The notes below the pieces were generated by a model. That model saw only the letters and a program-made list of their open reading frames with translations, ran no database searches and was not told the DNA's origin. Both the position numbers and the translations under genes were made by a program. This document shows positions 27,538-38,400 of a DNA stretch of 64,000 nt, in pieces. Within the stretch, counting starts at the first letter, position 1. Each line of letters begins with the position of its first letter. The DNA comes from Stenotrophomonas rhizophila (lineage in GTDB: Bacteria; Pseudomonadota; Gammaproteobacteria; Xanthomonadales; Xanthomonadaceae): positions 1,364,001-1,428,000 of the forward strand of contig NZ_RJKV01000002.1 in assembly GCF_003751305.1 (NCBI RefSeq), read 5' to 3'.

Positions 27538-30500
27538 ATGACGTATTCCAATCACCGCAATCGCGCACCCGCACGCAGCCTGTTGGCCAGCGCGCTGGTC
27601 ACCTGCCTGATGCTGGGCGCCGCCCCGAGCGTCATGGCGCAGTCGGCCACCTCGTCGCTGCGCGGCCAGGTCGCTGATACCGCCGCCGGTACCGAGGTCA
27701 CCGCGACCAACGTGGCCAGCGGCACCGTGCGCCGCGCCACCACCCGTGCCGATGGCAGCTACTCGCTGATGGGCCTGGATCCGGGCACCTACGACGTCGT
27801 GGCCAATGGCCAGACCCAGAAGGTGACGGTCACCGTGGCCTCGGCCGCGACCCTGAACTTCAGCGGCGCGCCGGCCAACGGCAGCACCGCCAACGCCACC
27901 AACCTGGACACGGTCAACGTGGTTGCGCCGACCCTGCTGCAGGAAGTGCGCACCTCCGAAGTGGGCAAGACCGTCAGCCTGCAGCAGATCCAGACCACCC
28001 CGCAGGTGTCGCGCAACTTCCTGGAATTCGCCGACGCGGTGCCGGGCCTGATCTTCACCCGTGATGCCAAGGGCAACACCTCCCTGCGTGGCGGTGCCAC
28101 CAACTCCGATGGCACCAACGTCTACATCGACGGCGTGGGCCAGAAGAGCTACGTCAAGGGCGGCGGCGTGGCCGGCCAGTCCGGCAGCGCCGGCAACCCG
28201 TTCCCGCAGCTGGCGATCGGCGAATACAAGGTCATCAGCGGCAACTACAAGGCCGAGTACGGCCAGGTGTCGAGCGCGGCCGTGACCGCTGCCACCAAGT
28301 CCGGTACCAACGAGTTCAAGGGTGAAACCTTCTACCGTTATACCAACGAAGACATGCGCGCCAAGACCCCGGCCGAGCGTCAGGCTGGCCAGACGAAAGA
28401 GGCATCGGCCGAGAAGGAATACGGTTTTGCATTGGGTGGTCCGATCATCCAGGACAAGGCCCACTTCTTCGTGACCTATGAAGCCAAGCGCTTCGACCTG
28501 CCGGTCACCATCGCACCTGACGGCGCGGTCGGCCCTGCTGCCGCGCTGCTGCCGCCGGAAGGCGCCGCCGGCCTCGGCCCGGCCAGCCAGCCGTTCCAGC
28601 AGGATCTGATCTTCGCCAAGGTCGACTTCGAGCCGACCGACAACGATCGCATCGAGCTGACCTTCCAGGACCGTGATGAAACCCAGTCGCAGTTCAGCGG
28701 CCAGACCGCCCCGGAAGCCGGCCGTGAAGTGGTCAACACCGACCGTCGTTACGCCCTGCGCTGGAACCACAGCGGCGAGCGTTACTACAACGAACTGATG
28801 GTCACCCACGAAGACTCGTTCAACAACCCGACCCCGCTGACCCTGGCCAACGGCATCACCTACACCGCACCGGACGGCACCGAAGACCGCACCGTGGTGA
28901 AGATCGGTGGCGCATCGGCGCTGGATTCGCAGGTGAAGGGCCAGAAGGGCTGGTCGATCGAAGACAACCTGACCCTGGATGGCATCCAGTGGGCCGGCGA
29001 TCACACCATCAAGATGGGCGCCAAGTACAAGCAGATCGACCTGTACGCATCCGATGCCGCGCAGATCAATCCGACCTTCACCTACAGCCTGGGTGATCCG
29101 GACTTCCCGTCTTCCATCCCGTACAAGGCGCAGTTCGTCAAGCCGGTGACCGGCGTGTCGGGCGTGTCGGGCGAAGTGCGTTCGAAGTCCAAGCAGATCG
29201 GCCTGTTCATCCAGGACGACTGGCAGGTCAACGACCATCTGCAGCTGAACCTCGGCCTGCGTTGGGACTACGAAAAGACCCCGTCCTACCTGGACTTCGT
29301 GACCCCGCAGCAGGTGGTCGACGCGATCTACTCGCAGGATCCGCGTGCGGCCGCTGGCCAGACCTACGCCGATTCGCTGGCGCTGGGTGGCCTGAACATC
29401 GGCGATTACATCAGCACTGGCCGCAACCGCAAGGCGTTCAAGGATGCCTGGCAGCCGCGCCTGGGCTTCTCGTATGACATCAACGCCGACGAGCAGCACG
29501 TGTTCCATGGTGGTGCCGGCCGTTCGTACGACCGCGACCTGTTCGACAACCTGCAGCTGGAAACCACCAAGCTGGCCCTGCCGCAGCCGACCATCTACTT
29601 CCGCAACCCGTCGACCGGTACCTGCATCAACGGCCAGGCCGCCTGCTATGACTGGAACCCGAACCTGCTCAACGGGATCGGCAACCTGCAGACCCTGGTC
29701 GGTTCGACCAGCAATGCCGGTCTGGAAGTCGATCTGCTGAACAACAACCTCAAAGTGCCGTACTCGGATCAGTTCAGCTTCGGCATGAGCAACCAGGTTG
29801 GTGAGTGGCTGACCGATGCCACCATTTCCCGCACCCTGAGCTACGACGGCTTCGCCTTCACCCTGGGCAACCGTTACCCGACCGGCCAGTTCTTCGATGA
29901 CCCGCGCCTGTGCGGCGGCACCGACCCGGGCCTGAGCCAGGCCTGGAGCTGCAACGTGCCGGGCTTCGGCAGCCTGATCATCGGTCAGCAGGGCATCAAG
30001 ACCCGTGCGACCCAGGTCCTGCTGTCGGCGCAGAAGCCGTTCACCCAGGAAAGCGGCTGGGGTACCTCGGTGGCCTACACCTGGACCACCGCGCGCCACA
30101 ACCGCGACATCAACGAGAAGTACGCGTTCGACCGCGGCCTGATCGAGGACTACCCGACCATCCGTTCCAACGGCGCGCCGCGCCACCGCCTGGTGGTCAC
30201 CGGTTCGTACGCGGGCTTCTGGGGCATCACCTTCGGTGGCAAGGTCACCCTGGCCACGCCGACCGCCGTCAATGACTGGTACCCGGTGCCGCAGGCCAGT
30301 GGCTATGACCTGCCGACCCCGCAGGCGGCGGTGCCCACGGCCAATGGCAAGTTCCTGCTGGGTGGCAAGATCTTCGGCTACCGTTCGGTCGATCTGCAGG
30401 CCACCAAGACGTTCAAGATGGCGGGCGATACCGAGCTGTATGCGCGTCTGGACATCATCAACGTCTTCAACTTCGACAACTTCGCGACGTACAACTACGT

Positions 30501-30597
30501 CAAGAGCAACGGCAAGCTGCAGGCCAGCTACAACGAGACCGGCGATATCGTCGGTACGCCGCGCCAGGTGAAGGCTGAAGTCGGCTTCCGCTTCTGA
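27538..30597 (+). CDS. TonB-dependent outer-membrane receptor, Oar-like
   Basis: 1019 residues. Signal peptide ends near GAAPSVMAQ. Residues about 38-110 form a carboxypeptidase-regulatory-like domain (SLRGQVADTAAGTEVTATN), then a plug (NFLEFADAVPGLIFTRDAKGN, shortened), then a 22-strand-type barrel ending EVGFRF with a terminal Phe. GGAGAG precedes the ATG. Receptors of this type take up large substrates across the outer membrane. Position between a LacI regulator and glucanase/ABC genes points to a glucan oligosaccharide. No cre-like operator was found directly before it. Confidence 0.92.
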   Translation: MTYSNHRNRAPARSLLASALVTCLMLGAAPSVMAQSATSSLRGQVADTAAGTEVTATNVASGTVRRATTRADGSYSLMGLDPGTYDVVANGQTQKVTVTVASAATLNFSGAPANGSTANATNLDTVNVVAPTLLQEVRTSEVGKTVSLQQIQTTPQVSRNFLEFADAVPGLIFTRDAKGNTSLRGGATNSDGTNVYIDGVGQKSYVKGGGVAGQSGSAGNPFPQLAIGEYKVISGNYKAEYGQVSSAAVTAATKSGTNEFKGETFYRYTNEDMRAKTPAERQAGQTKEASAEKEYGFALGGPIIQDKAHFFVTYEAKRFDLPVTIAPDGAVGPAAALLPPEGAAGLGPASQPFQQDLIFAKVDFEPTDNDRIELTFQDRDETQSQFSGQTAPEAGREVVNTDRRYALRWNHSGERYYNELMVTHEDSFNNPTPLTLANGITYTAPDGTEDRTVVKIGGASALDSQVKGQKGWSIEDNLTLDGIQWAGDHTIKMGAKYKQIDLYASDAAQINPTFTYSLGDPDFPSSIPYKAQFVKPVTGVSGVSGEVRSKSKQIGLFIQDDWQVNDHLQLNLGLRWDYEKTPSYLDFVTPQQVVDAIYSQDPRAAAGQTYADSLALGGLNIGDYISTGRNRKAFKDAWQPRLGFSYDINADEQHVFHGGAGRSYDRDLFDNLQLETTKLALPQPTIYFRNPSTGTCINGQAACYDWNPNLLNGIGNLQTLVGSTSNAGLEVDLLNNNLKVPYSDQFSFGMSNQVGEWLTDATISRTLSYDGFAFTLGNRYPTGQFFDDPRLCGGTDPGLSQAWSCNVPGFGSLIIGQQGIKTRATQVLLSAQKPFTQESGWGTSVAYTWTTARHNRDINEKYAFDRGLIEDYPTIRSNGAPRHRLVVTGSYAGFWGITFGGKVTLATPTAVNDWYPVPQASGYDLPTPQAAVPTANGKFLLGGKIFGYRSVDLQATKTFKMAGDTELYARLDIINVFNFDNFATYNYVKSNGKLQASYNETGDIVGTPRQVKAEVGFRF

Positions 30598-30604
30598 TGC
30601 AACC

Positions 30605-30633
30605 ACGGCCCCGTCTTCGGACGGGGCCGGTTT
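30605..30633 (+). terminator. terminator-like hairpin after the TonB-dependent receptor
   Basis: GGCCCCGTC, loop TTCG, GACGGGGCC, then GGTTT. Very stable stem with a short T-run, 8 bases after the stop. Confidence 0.7.
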
Positions 30634-30756
30634 CACGGCAATGGCTGGCCTTCGGGCCAGTCCATTGTCCAGGCCGGTGCCACGGAGGGTGGCAGCGGCC
30701 TGGGCAATGACCCGCTCGCGAAGGCCACGCATGCGTGGTTTTTTAAAGCAGCGCTC

Positions 30757-30770
30757 TGTAAACGATTTCA
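30757..30770. promoter_or_regulatory. cre-like LacI-family operator 2
   Basis: TGTAAACGATTTCA fits TGWAANCGNTNWCA at every position, 54 bases before the start of the glucanase-like gene. It is nearly the mirror image of operator 1 before the regulator gene, so the same LacI protein probably binds both. Confidence 0.75.
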
Positions 30771-30823
30771 GGTCATTGGACGTTATGCTTCCCAGTCACG
30801 AACAACGCACAAGGAGTTGGCCC

Positions 30824-32437
30824 ATGCAGGCACGCCACCTGTTGACCGCTGCGACGATCAGTCTCGCCGCCGTTGCCTGCCAGCCGCAGGCCCAGCAGGA
30901 GCCCGCCAAGCCCAAGCCGCCGGTGATCCTGGTCGAGGCGGATGTGCCGCCGCGGCCGATGAAGCCGGAGCTGCCGCCGCTGTTCGACGATATCGAGCGT
31001 CGTACCTTCCAGTTCTTCTGGGATACCACCAACGAAGTGAACGGGCTCAGCCCGGACCGTTACCCGTCGCGTCCGTTCGCCAGCATCGCTTCGGTCGGCT
31101 ACGCGCTGACCGCCTATCCGATCGGCATCGAGAACGGCTGGGTCAGCCGCAATCAGGCGATCGACCGGACCCTGCTGACGCTGAAGTTCTTCCGTGACCT
31201 GCCGATGGGCCCGCAGCGCACCGGCAAGGGCGGTTACAAGGGGTTCTACTACCATTTCCTGGACATGCAGGAAGGCCGCCGTTACGACAGCTGGGTGGAA
31301 CTGTCCAGCGTGGATACCGCGCTGCTGATGATGGGCGTGCTGTTCGCCCAGTCCTACTACGACGGTGACGACGCGCGCGAAAAAGAGATCCGCGAGATCG
31401 CCGATACGCTCTACAAGCGCGTGGACTGGCCGTGGCTGCAGCAGCGCGCGCCGCTGATCTCGATGGGCTGGTTCCCGGAGAGCGGCTTCATTGACCACGA
31501 CTGGATGGGCTACAACGAAGCGATGATGGTCTACATCCTCGCGCTCGGCTCGCCGACCCACCCGGTCAGCCCGGACGCCTGGACGGTCTGGACGCGCACC
31601 TACGACAACGACTGGGGCGTCTACCAGGGCCAGGAATACCTGTCCTTCGGGCCGCTGTTCGGCCACCAGTACACGCATGTGTGGGTGGACTTCCGCGACA
31701 TCCAGGATGCCTACATGCGCGAGCGGGGCAGCACCTACTTCCTCAACAGCCGGTCAGCCGCCCTGGCGCAGCGTGAGTACGCGATCGCCAACCCGATGAA
31801 CTGGAAGGATTACGGCCAGAACGTGTGGGGCCTGACCGCCAGCGACGGCCCGCAGAACACCACCCAGGAATACCGTGGTGAGCAGCGCCAGTTCCGGCAT
31901 TACTCTTCGCGCGGCGCCGGCCTGCGCGAGAACTTCGATGACGGCACCATCGCGCCGACCGCGGCGATCTCCTCGATCGTGTTCGCACCGGAAGAAGTCA
32001 TTCCGGCCGCGGTGGAAATGCACAAGCGCTATGGCGATTACATCTATTCCAGCTACGGCTTCCTGGACTCGTTCAACCCGAGTTTCAACTACGACATCCC
32101 GATCAAGACCGGTCGCCTGGTGCCGGATCGCGGCTGGGTGGCCAGCGATTACATCGGTATCGACCAGGGCCCGATCCTGACCATGATCGCCAACTACCGG
32201 AATGATTTCGTCTGGGATGTGATGAAGAAGAATCCGCACATCCGCAAGGGCCTGGAACGCGCCGGTTTCACCGGTGGCTGGCTGACGCCGGAAGGCGAGG
32301 ATCAGCCGATGGAACTGCAGAAAGATGAAAAGGCGGCCTCGGCCCGCTCGGTCGGCATCGCCGAATCGCGTGCGGCCGCGGCGCAGGAACAGAAAAACAA
32401 TTCCAATTCGAACCGCAACCAGCAGCAGGGGAAGTAA
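30824..32437 (+). CDS. GH144-like beta-1,2-glucanase family lipoprotein
   Basis: 537 residues from the ATG at 30824, which follows AAGGAG and starts a lipoprotein signal (MQARHLLTAATISLAAVAC). The body is the glycoamylase-like (PF10091/COG5368) alpha/alpha-barrel: FDDIERRTFQFFWDTTNEVNG near the N-terminus, SVDTALLMMGVLFAQSYY, and SYGFLDSFNPSF and YIGIDQGPILTMIANYR near the C-terminus. Characterised relatives (GH144) are endo-beta-1,2-glucanases, so this is the best guess for substrate. The last 40 residues are a Gln/Asn-rich tail. It is followed at once by an ABC importer. Confidence 0.85.
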   Translation: MQARHLLTAATISLAAVACQPQAQQEPAKPKPPVILVEADVPPRPMKPELPPLFDDIERRTFQFFWDTTNEVNGLSPDRYPSRPFASIASVGYALTAYPIGIENGWVSRNQAIDRTLLTLKFFRDLPMGPQRTGKGGYKGFYYHFLDMQEGRRYDSWVELSSVDTALLMMGVLFAQSYYDGDDAREKEIREIADTLYKRVDWPWLQQRAPLISMGWFPESGFIDHDWMGYNEAMMVYILALGSPTHPVSPDAWTVWTRTYDNDWGVYQGQEYLSFGPLFGHQYTHVWVDFRDIQDAYMRERGSTYFLNSRSAALAQREYAIANPMNWKDYGQNVWGLTASDGPQNTTQEYRGEQRQFRHYSSRGAGLRENFDDGTIAPTAAISSIVFAPEEVIPAAVEMHKRYGDYIYSSYGFLDSFNPSFNYDIPIKTGRLVPDRGWVASDYIGIDQGPILTMIANYRNDFVWDVMKKNPHIRKGLERAGFTGGWLTPEGEDQPMELQKDEKAASARSVGIAESRAAAAQEQKNNSNSNRNQQQGK

Positions 32438-32440
32438 GCA

Positions 32441-33787
32441 GTGCCATTGTCGTCGCGCCCGAAGCTGGGGTTGAGTCTGTTGCTGCTGATTGCCGGCAGC
32501 CTGTTGTTGAGTGCCTGCCGGAAAGAACCGGAAGGGGTCACCGTGCGTTTCTGGGCGATGGGCCGCGAGGCCGAAGTCGTCACCGGCCTGGTGCGCGAGT
32601 TCGAGGCTGAAAATCCCGGCATCCATGTCGATGTCCAGAACATTCCGTGGACGGCCGCGCATGAAAAGCTGCTGACCGCGTTCGCCGCCGAAGGGCTGCC
32701 GGACGTATGCCAGCTGGGCAATACCTGGATCCCCGAGTTCGCCGAACTCAATACCCTGACCCCGCTGCAGCCCTACGTGGCGCAGTCCAAGGTCGTTGAC
32801 CCGGCCGACTACTTCCAGGGCATCTGGGACACCAACGTCATCCACGACGAACTGGTCGGGGTGCCGTGGTACGTGGATACGCGCCTGCTGTATTACCGCA
32901 AGGACCTGCTCGCCAAGGCCGGCTACGACCACCCGCCGCGTACCTGGGCCGAGTGGAACGAGATGATGGCGGCGATCAAGACGATGCAGGGCCCGAACCG
33001 CTACGCGGTGCTGATGCCGATCAACGAGTTCGAGCAGCAGCTGTCCTTCGCCCTCCAGCAGCCCGATCCGCTGCTGCGCGATGAAGACACCCGTGGCAAT
33101 TTCAGCAGCCCGGGCTTCCGCAGGACGCTGGGCTTCTACGAGAACATGTTCGCGCAGGGCTGGGCCCCGCGCATGTCCGAGACGCAGATCTCCAACGTCT
33201 GGGACGAGTTCTTCCGCGGCTTCAACGTGTTCTACGTGTCCGGCCCCTGGAACATCCGCGAGTTCAAGAAGCTGCAGCCCAAGGCGCTGGAAGGGCAATG
33301 GGGCACCGCCGCACTGCCGGGTCCGGATGGCCTGGGCGCGGGCATCGCCGGCGGGACCAGCCTGGTGATCTTCCGCGATTCGAAGCAGAAAGAAGCCTCG
33401 TGGAAACTGATCGAGTTCCTGTCGCGCCCGGCGATCCAGGAGCGCTTCCATTCGATCATCGGCGACCTGCCGCCGCGTCGCAGCACCTGGGAATATCCCT
33501 CGCTGGCCAACGACCCATTGGCGCAGCCGTTCCGCGACCAGCTCGAGCGGGTCAAGCCGACCCCGAAGGTGCTGGAGTGGGAGCGGATCGCCCAGGAAAT
33601 GCGGATCACCACCGAACAGGTGGTGCGTGGTGGCCTAGACCAGGATCAAGCAGTGAAAGAGCTGGACGAACGCGTGGACAAGGTCCTCGCCAAACGCCGC
33701 TGGATGCATGAGCAGCACCGGCAGGAATCCTCCGGGGCGAGCGACACGGCGCACTCCAGTGCCGTGGCCACGGAGGCGGCACCATGA
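32441..33787 (+). CDS. ABC sugar transporter substrate-binding lipoprotein
   Basis: 448 residues from a GTG start, 3 bases after the glucanase-like gene. Lipoprotein signal with lipobox LLSAC. Extracellular solute-binding family 1 fold: VTVRFWAMGREAEVV, CQLGNTWIPEFAEL, VPWYVDTRLLYYRKDLL and the Trp-rich closing region. The C-terminus has an unusual Ser/Ala/His-rich tail. Overlaps the first permease (ATGA). It would deliver oligosaccharides to the MalFG-like permeases. Confidence 0.92.
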   Translation: MPLSSRPKLGLSLLLLIAGSLLLSACRKEPEGVTVRFWAMGREAEVVTGLVREFEAENPGIHVDVQNIPWTAAHEKLLTAFAAEGLPDVCQLGNTWIPEFAELNTLTPLQPYVAQSKVVDPADYFQGIWDTNVIHDELVGVPWYVDTRLLYYRKDLLAKAGYDHPPRTWAEWNEMMAAIKTMQGPNRYAVLMPINEFEQQLSFALQQPDPLLRDEDTRGNFSSPGFRRTLGFYENMFAQGWAPRMSETQISNVWDEFFRGFNVFYVSGPWNIREFKKLQPKALEGQWGTAALPGPDGLGAGIAGGTSLVIFRDSKQKEASWKLIEFLSRPAIQERFHSIIGDLPPRRSTWEYPSLANDPLAQPFRDQLERVKPTPKVLEWERIAQEMRITTEQVVRGGLDQDQAVKELDERVDKVLAKRRWMHEQHRQESSGASDTAHSSAVATEAAP

Positions 33788-34665
33788 AGCAGCGTTCGCT
33801 TGCCGGCTGGATGTTCGCCGGTCCGGCCATTCTGGTCATCGCCGTGTTCTTCGGCTTGCCCGTGTTCTCGGCGCTGGCGCTGAGCATCACCGATTTCGAC
33901 CTGTACGCACTGGCCGACGGTGACAACCTGCGCTTCGTCGGCCTGGGCAACTACATCGATCTGCTGCAGACCCCGATGTTCTGGAAGTCGCTGTGGAATA
34001 CCACGTATTTCGTGATCGTCGGTGTACCGCTGTCGATCGCGGTGTCGTTGGGTGCGGCGATCCTGCTCAATGCCCCGGCCGCCCGCTTCAAAGCGTTGTT
34101 CCGTACCGCGCTGTTCGCCCCGGTGGTGACCACCCTGGTCGCGGTGGCGGTGATCTGGCGTTACCTGTTCCATACCAGCTACGGCCTGGTGAACTATGGC
34201 CTGGGCCATCTGGGCATCAGCCCGATCGACTGGCTGGGCGACCCGAACTGGGCGATGCCGACCATCATGCTGTTCGCGGTGTGGAAGAACTTCGGCTACA
34301 ACATGGTGATCTTCCTGGCCGGCCTGCAGGCGATTCCGCATGACCTGTACGAGGCCGCGCGTATCGACGGTGCCTCGCGCTGGAAGCAGTTCCTGCACAT
34401 CACCCTGCCGATGCTCGGCCCGGTGCTGCTGGTGGTTGGCGTGATCACGGTGTCCGGCTACTTCCAGCTGTTTGCAGAGCCCTACGTGATGACGCGTGGC
34501 GACCCACTGCAGAGCACCGTCAGCGTGCTGTATTTCATGTTTGAAGAAGGCTTCAAGTGGTGGAACCTGGGGCGCGCCTCCGCGGTGGCGTTCCTGCTGT
34601 TCCTGATCATCCTGGGCGTGACCAGCATCATGCTGCGTTTCGGCCGCAAGAGGCAGTTGGTATGA
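33784..34665 (+). CDS. ABC sugar transporter permease, MalF/UgpA-like
   Basis: 293 residues, six membrane segments, and the binding-protein-dependent permease signature EAARIDGASRWKQFLHITLP near residue 195. Overlaps genes on both sides by 4 bases. Partner of the next permease. Confidence 0.93.
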   Translation: MKQRSLAGWMFAGPAILVIAVFFGLPVFSALALSITDFDLYALADGDNLRFVGLGNYIDLLQTPMFWKSLWNTTYFVIVGVPLSIAVSLGAAILLNAPAARFKALFRTALFAPVVTTLVAVAVIWRYLFHTSYGLVNYGLGHLGISPIDWLGDPNWAMPTIMLFAVWKNFGYNMVIFLAGLQAIPHDLYEAARIDGASRWKQFLHITLPMLGPVLLVVGVITVSGYFQLFAEPYVMTRGDPLQSTVSVLYFMFEEGFKWWNLGRASAVAFLLFLIILGVTSIMLRFGRKRQLV

Positions 34666-35498
34666 GTCGTGAAATCGGTCAATCGCGCTGGCATGCCTGG
34701 TGGGTCAATGGTGGCCTGGTGGTGCTGGCGGTCCTGAGCCTGGCGCCGCTGTTGTGGATGCTGTCGGTGTCGTTCATGCCGACCGGCGAAGCGGCGCATT
34801 TCCCGCCGCCGCTGCTGCCGTCCTCGCTGACCACCGCGAACTACCATGAGTTGTTCGCACGCACCGGCATGGCCAACAACTTCGTCAACAGCCTGATGGT
34901 GTCGCTGGCGATCACCTTCGGCTCGCTGCTGCTCAACACCATGGCCGGCTATGCCTTCGCCAAGCTGCGCTTCGCTGGGCGCGAGCGCATCTTCCAGCTG
35001 CTGCTGGCCGCGCTGGTGATCCCAGCGCAGGTGGCGATGCTGCCGCTGTTCCTGCTGATGAAGCAGCTGGGCCTGGTCAACAACTTCGGCGGCGTGATCG
35101 TGCCGGCGCTGGCGACGGTGTTCGGCATCTTCCTGGTCCGCCAGTACGCCCGTTCGATCCCGGACGAGCTGCTGGAAGCGGCCCGCATTGACGGGGCAGG
35201 GGAGCTGCGGATCTTCTTCCAGATCGTGCTGCCGATGCTCAAGCCGGTGCTGGTGACGCTGTCGATCTTCACCTTCATGGCCGCCTGGAACGATTTCATG
35301 TGGCCCTTGATCGTGTTGACCGATCAGGAGCACTACACTCTCCCGGTGGCCCTGGCCACGCTCTCGCGCGAGCACATCATGGACGTTGAAATGATGATGG
35401 CCGGCGCGGTGGTCACGGTAGTTCCGGTGCTGCTGCTGTTCCTGGCATTGCAGCGTTATTACATCCAAGGTCTGTTGCTGGGGAGTGTCAAAGGGTGA
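34662..35498 (+). CDS. ABC sugar transporter permease, MalG/UgpE-like
   Basis: 278 residues from the ATG overlapping the previous stop. Six membrane segments and the EAA loop EAARIDGAGELRIFFQIVLP. No ATP-binding subunit is encoded in this locus, so the importer must borrow a MalK/UgpC/MsmX-type ATPase from elsewhere. Its stop overlaps the next GTG start. Confidence 0.93.
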   Translation: MSREIGQSRWHAWWVNGGLVVLAVLSLAPLLWMLSVSFMPTGEAAHFPPPLLPSSLTTANYHELFARTGMANNFVNSLMVSLAITFGSLLLNTMAGYAFAKLRFAGRERIFQLLLAALVIPAQVAMLPLFLLMKQLGLVNNFGGVIVPALATVFGIFLVRQYARSIPDELLEAARIDGAGELRIFFQIVLPMLKPVLVTLSIFTFMAAWNDFMWPLIVLTDQEHYTLPVALATLSREHIMDVEMMMAGAVVTVVPVLLLFLALQRYYIQGLLLGSVKG

Positions 35499-38400
35499 AG
35501 CATGCCGTCGTCGCGGTGGGTCTGGGTCTGGTCTGGTCACTGGCGGCCTCGGCCGCACCGCCGGCGACGCCGGTGTTGCCCGCACCCAAGGTGCTGGACA
35601 GCTTCGATGACATGACCCCGTGGAAGCTGGTCGTCTCCGACCAGGTCAGCGGCTCGCTGCGCAGCGTGGCCGGTAGTGGGGGTGGCCGCGCGCTGTGCGT
35701 GGATTACGACTTCCACAACGTGTCCGGCTATGTCGGCATCCGCCGCGAGCTGGGCATCCAGTACCCGGAGAACTACCAGTTCGGCTTCCAGCTGCGCGGC
35801 GACTCGCCGGCCAACGACCTGCAGTTCAAGCTCATCGACGCCAGCGGCGACAACGTGTGGTGGGTCAACCGCCCCGGCTATGCCTTCCCCAAAACCTGGA
35901 CGCCGGTGCAGTACCGCAAGCGCCAGATCGACAAGGCCTGGGGCCCGGAGACCGACAAGACGCTCAAGCGCAGCGCGGCCGTGGAGTTCACGATCTACAG
36001 CAAGGTCGGCGGCAAGGGCACGGTCTGTTTCGACCGGCTGACGCTGCAGGGCCTGCCCGCCGCTGACACCTCTTCGCTGAGCCCGTCGGTGATCGCCGAT
36101 ACCGCCACTGCGCTGCAGAACCGCATCGTCGATGGCAAGCCGGACACGGTCTGGATCAGTGGCGGCGTGGCCGAGCAGACCATCAGCCTGGACCTGCACA
36201 AGGTGCGCGAGTTTGGCGGGGCGGTGATCGAATGGCTGCCCGGGCTGGAGGCCACGCGTTACGTGGTGCGTTCGTCGGCCGACGGCCGCACCTGGAACAC
36301 GGTGCGCGAGGTGACCGCCGGTGGGGGTGCCCGCGACTGGCTGGCGCTGCCGGATACGGAGGCGCGCTACCTGCGCTTCGACCTCAAGGGCGGCCCGAGC
36401 TGGCGCTACGGTATCCGTGACATCACGCTCAAACCGCTCGACTTCGCTGCAACCCCGAATGATTTCGTCCGTTCGGTCGGTGCCGACCTGCCGCGCGGTT
36501 CAGTGCCCCGCGGCTTCACCGGTGAGCAGCCGTACTGGACGCTGCTCGGACTGGATGGCGGCCGCGAGCAGGCGCTGATCGGTGAGGACGGTGCGCTGGA
36601 GGTGGCCAAGTCTAGCTTCAGCCTGGAGCCGTTCGTGCTGGTCGACAACAAGCTGCTGAGCTGGGCCGACGTCAAGACCAGCCAGTCGCTGCAGGATGAT
36701 TACCTGCCGATCGCCAACGTCGGCTGGACCCACGACAAGGCTGGCCTGCAGGTGACCGGCTTCGTGCAGGGCACGCCGGACAACGCGCAGCTGGTCGGTC
36801 GTTACACCCTGCGCAACCCGGACAAGGTCGCCCACGAGTACACCCTGGCCCTGGCCGTGCGCCCATGGCAGGTGAACCCGCCGACCCAGTTCCTCAATAC
36901 CGTCGGCGGCGTCAGCCCGATCAACAACCTGTCCTTCGACCCGACCCATGTCGACGTCAACGGCACGCCGCGGCTGTACCCGGCGCAGGCACCGGACGTG
37001 GCGTTCGCCACCGCGTTCGACAGCAAGCTCGACGTGGTGCACCTGGCCAGCGGCAAGCTGCCGGCGACCACCGAGGTCAAGGATGTCACCGGCCTGGCGT
37101 CGGGCGCGCTGCTGTACCGCTGGAAGCTGGAGCCTGGCCAGAGCCGCGAGGTCGCCATCGTGCTGCCGCAGACCGGCAACTGGGTGATGCCCAAGGCCTT
37201 CGATGCGGCCAAGGCGCAGCAGCAGGTCGCCTCGATGTGGCGGACCAAGCTGGACCAGGTGACGCTGCAGGTCCCCGCGGCCGGCAAGCCGCTGGCCGAT
37301 ACGCTGCGCACCTCGCTGGCGCACATGCTGATATCGCGCATCGGCCCCAGCCTGCAGCCGGGCACGCGTTCGTATTCGCGCAGCTGGATCCGCGATGGCG
37401 CAATGATTTCCGAAGGTCTGCTGCGCATGGGCCGCAGCGATGCGGTGCGCCAGTATGTGAACTGGTATGCGCCGTATCAGTTCGACAATGGCAAGGTGCC
37501 GTGCTGCGTGGATTCGCGCGGCAGCGACCCGGTGCCGGAGAACGACAGCCATGGCGAGCTGATCTTCAACATCGCCGAGTACTGGCGCTACACCGGTGAC
37601 ACCACCTTCCTGGAGGTGATGTGGCCGCACGTGCAGGGCGCCTACCAGTACATGGAGCAGTTGCGTCTGAGCGAACGCACCGAAGAAAACCGTGCGCGCA
37701 ACCCCGCCTTCTACGGGATGATGCCGGTCTCGATCAGCCACGAAGGCTATTCGGCCAAGCCGATGCATTCGTACTGGGACAACTTCTGGGCGCTGCGCGG
37801 CTACAAGGATGCGGCCATCATCGCCAGCACGCTCGGCAAGGCCGAAGCGATGCAGATCAGTGCGTCGCGCGATCAGTTCCGTGACGACCTGCAGGCGTCG
37901 CTGCTGGCGGCGACCGCGCAGCACAAGATCGACTACCTGCCCGGTTCGGCCGAGCTGGGCGATTTCGACGCGACCTCGACCACCATCGCACTGGCGCCGG
38001 CCGGCGAGCAGGGGCGCTTGCCGCAGCCGTACTTGAACAACACCTTCGAGCGCTACTGGAGCGAGTTCGAAGCGCGTCGCGATGGCAAGCGCGAGTGGAA
38101 GGACTACACCCCGTACGAGTGGCGCAACGTGGCCGCCTTCGTGCGCCTGGGCTGGCGCGACCGCGCCTGGCAGGCGACCGAGTTCTTCTTCAAGGACCGT
38201 GCACCGCAGCCGTGGAACCAGTGGGCCGAAGTGGTCTCGCGCACGCCGCGCAAACCGTTTTTCCTGGGTGACCTGCCCCACGCGTGGGTGGCCTCGGACT
38301 TCGTGCGTTCGGCATTGGACATGTTCGCCTACAGCCGCGACATCGATGACAGCCTGGTGCTGGCCGCCGGCGTGCCGTCGCGCTGGCTGGAAGGCAAGGG

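Noticed and set aside
27472..30732. 1086-codon frame antisense to the TonB-dependent receptor
   Set aside because: Shadow of the receptor gene. Composition is biased and no motif is present; the plus-strand product has signal, plug and barrel features.
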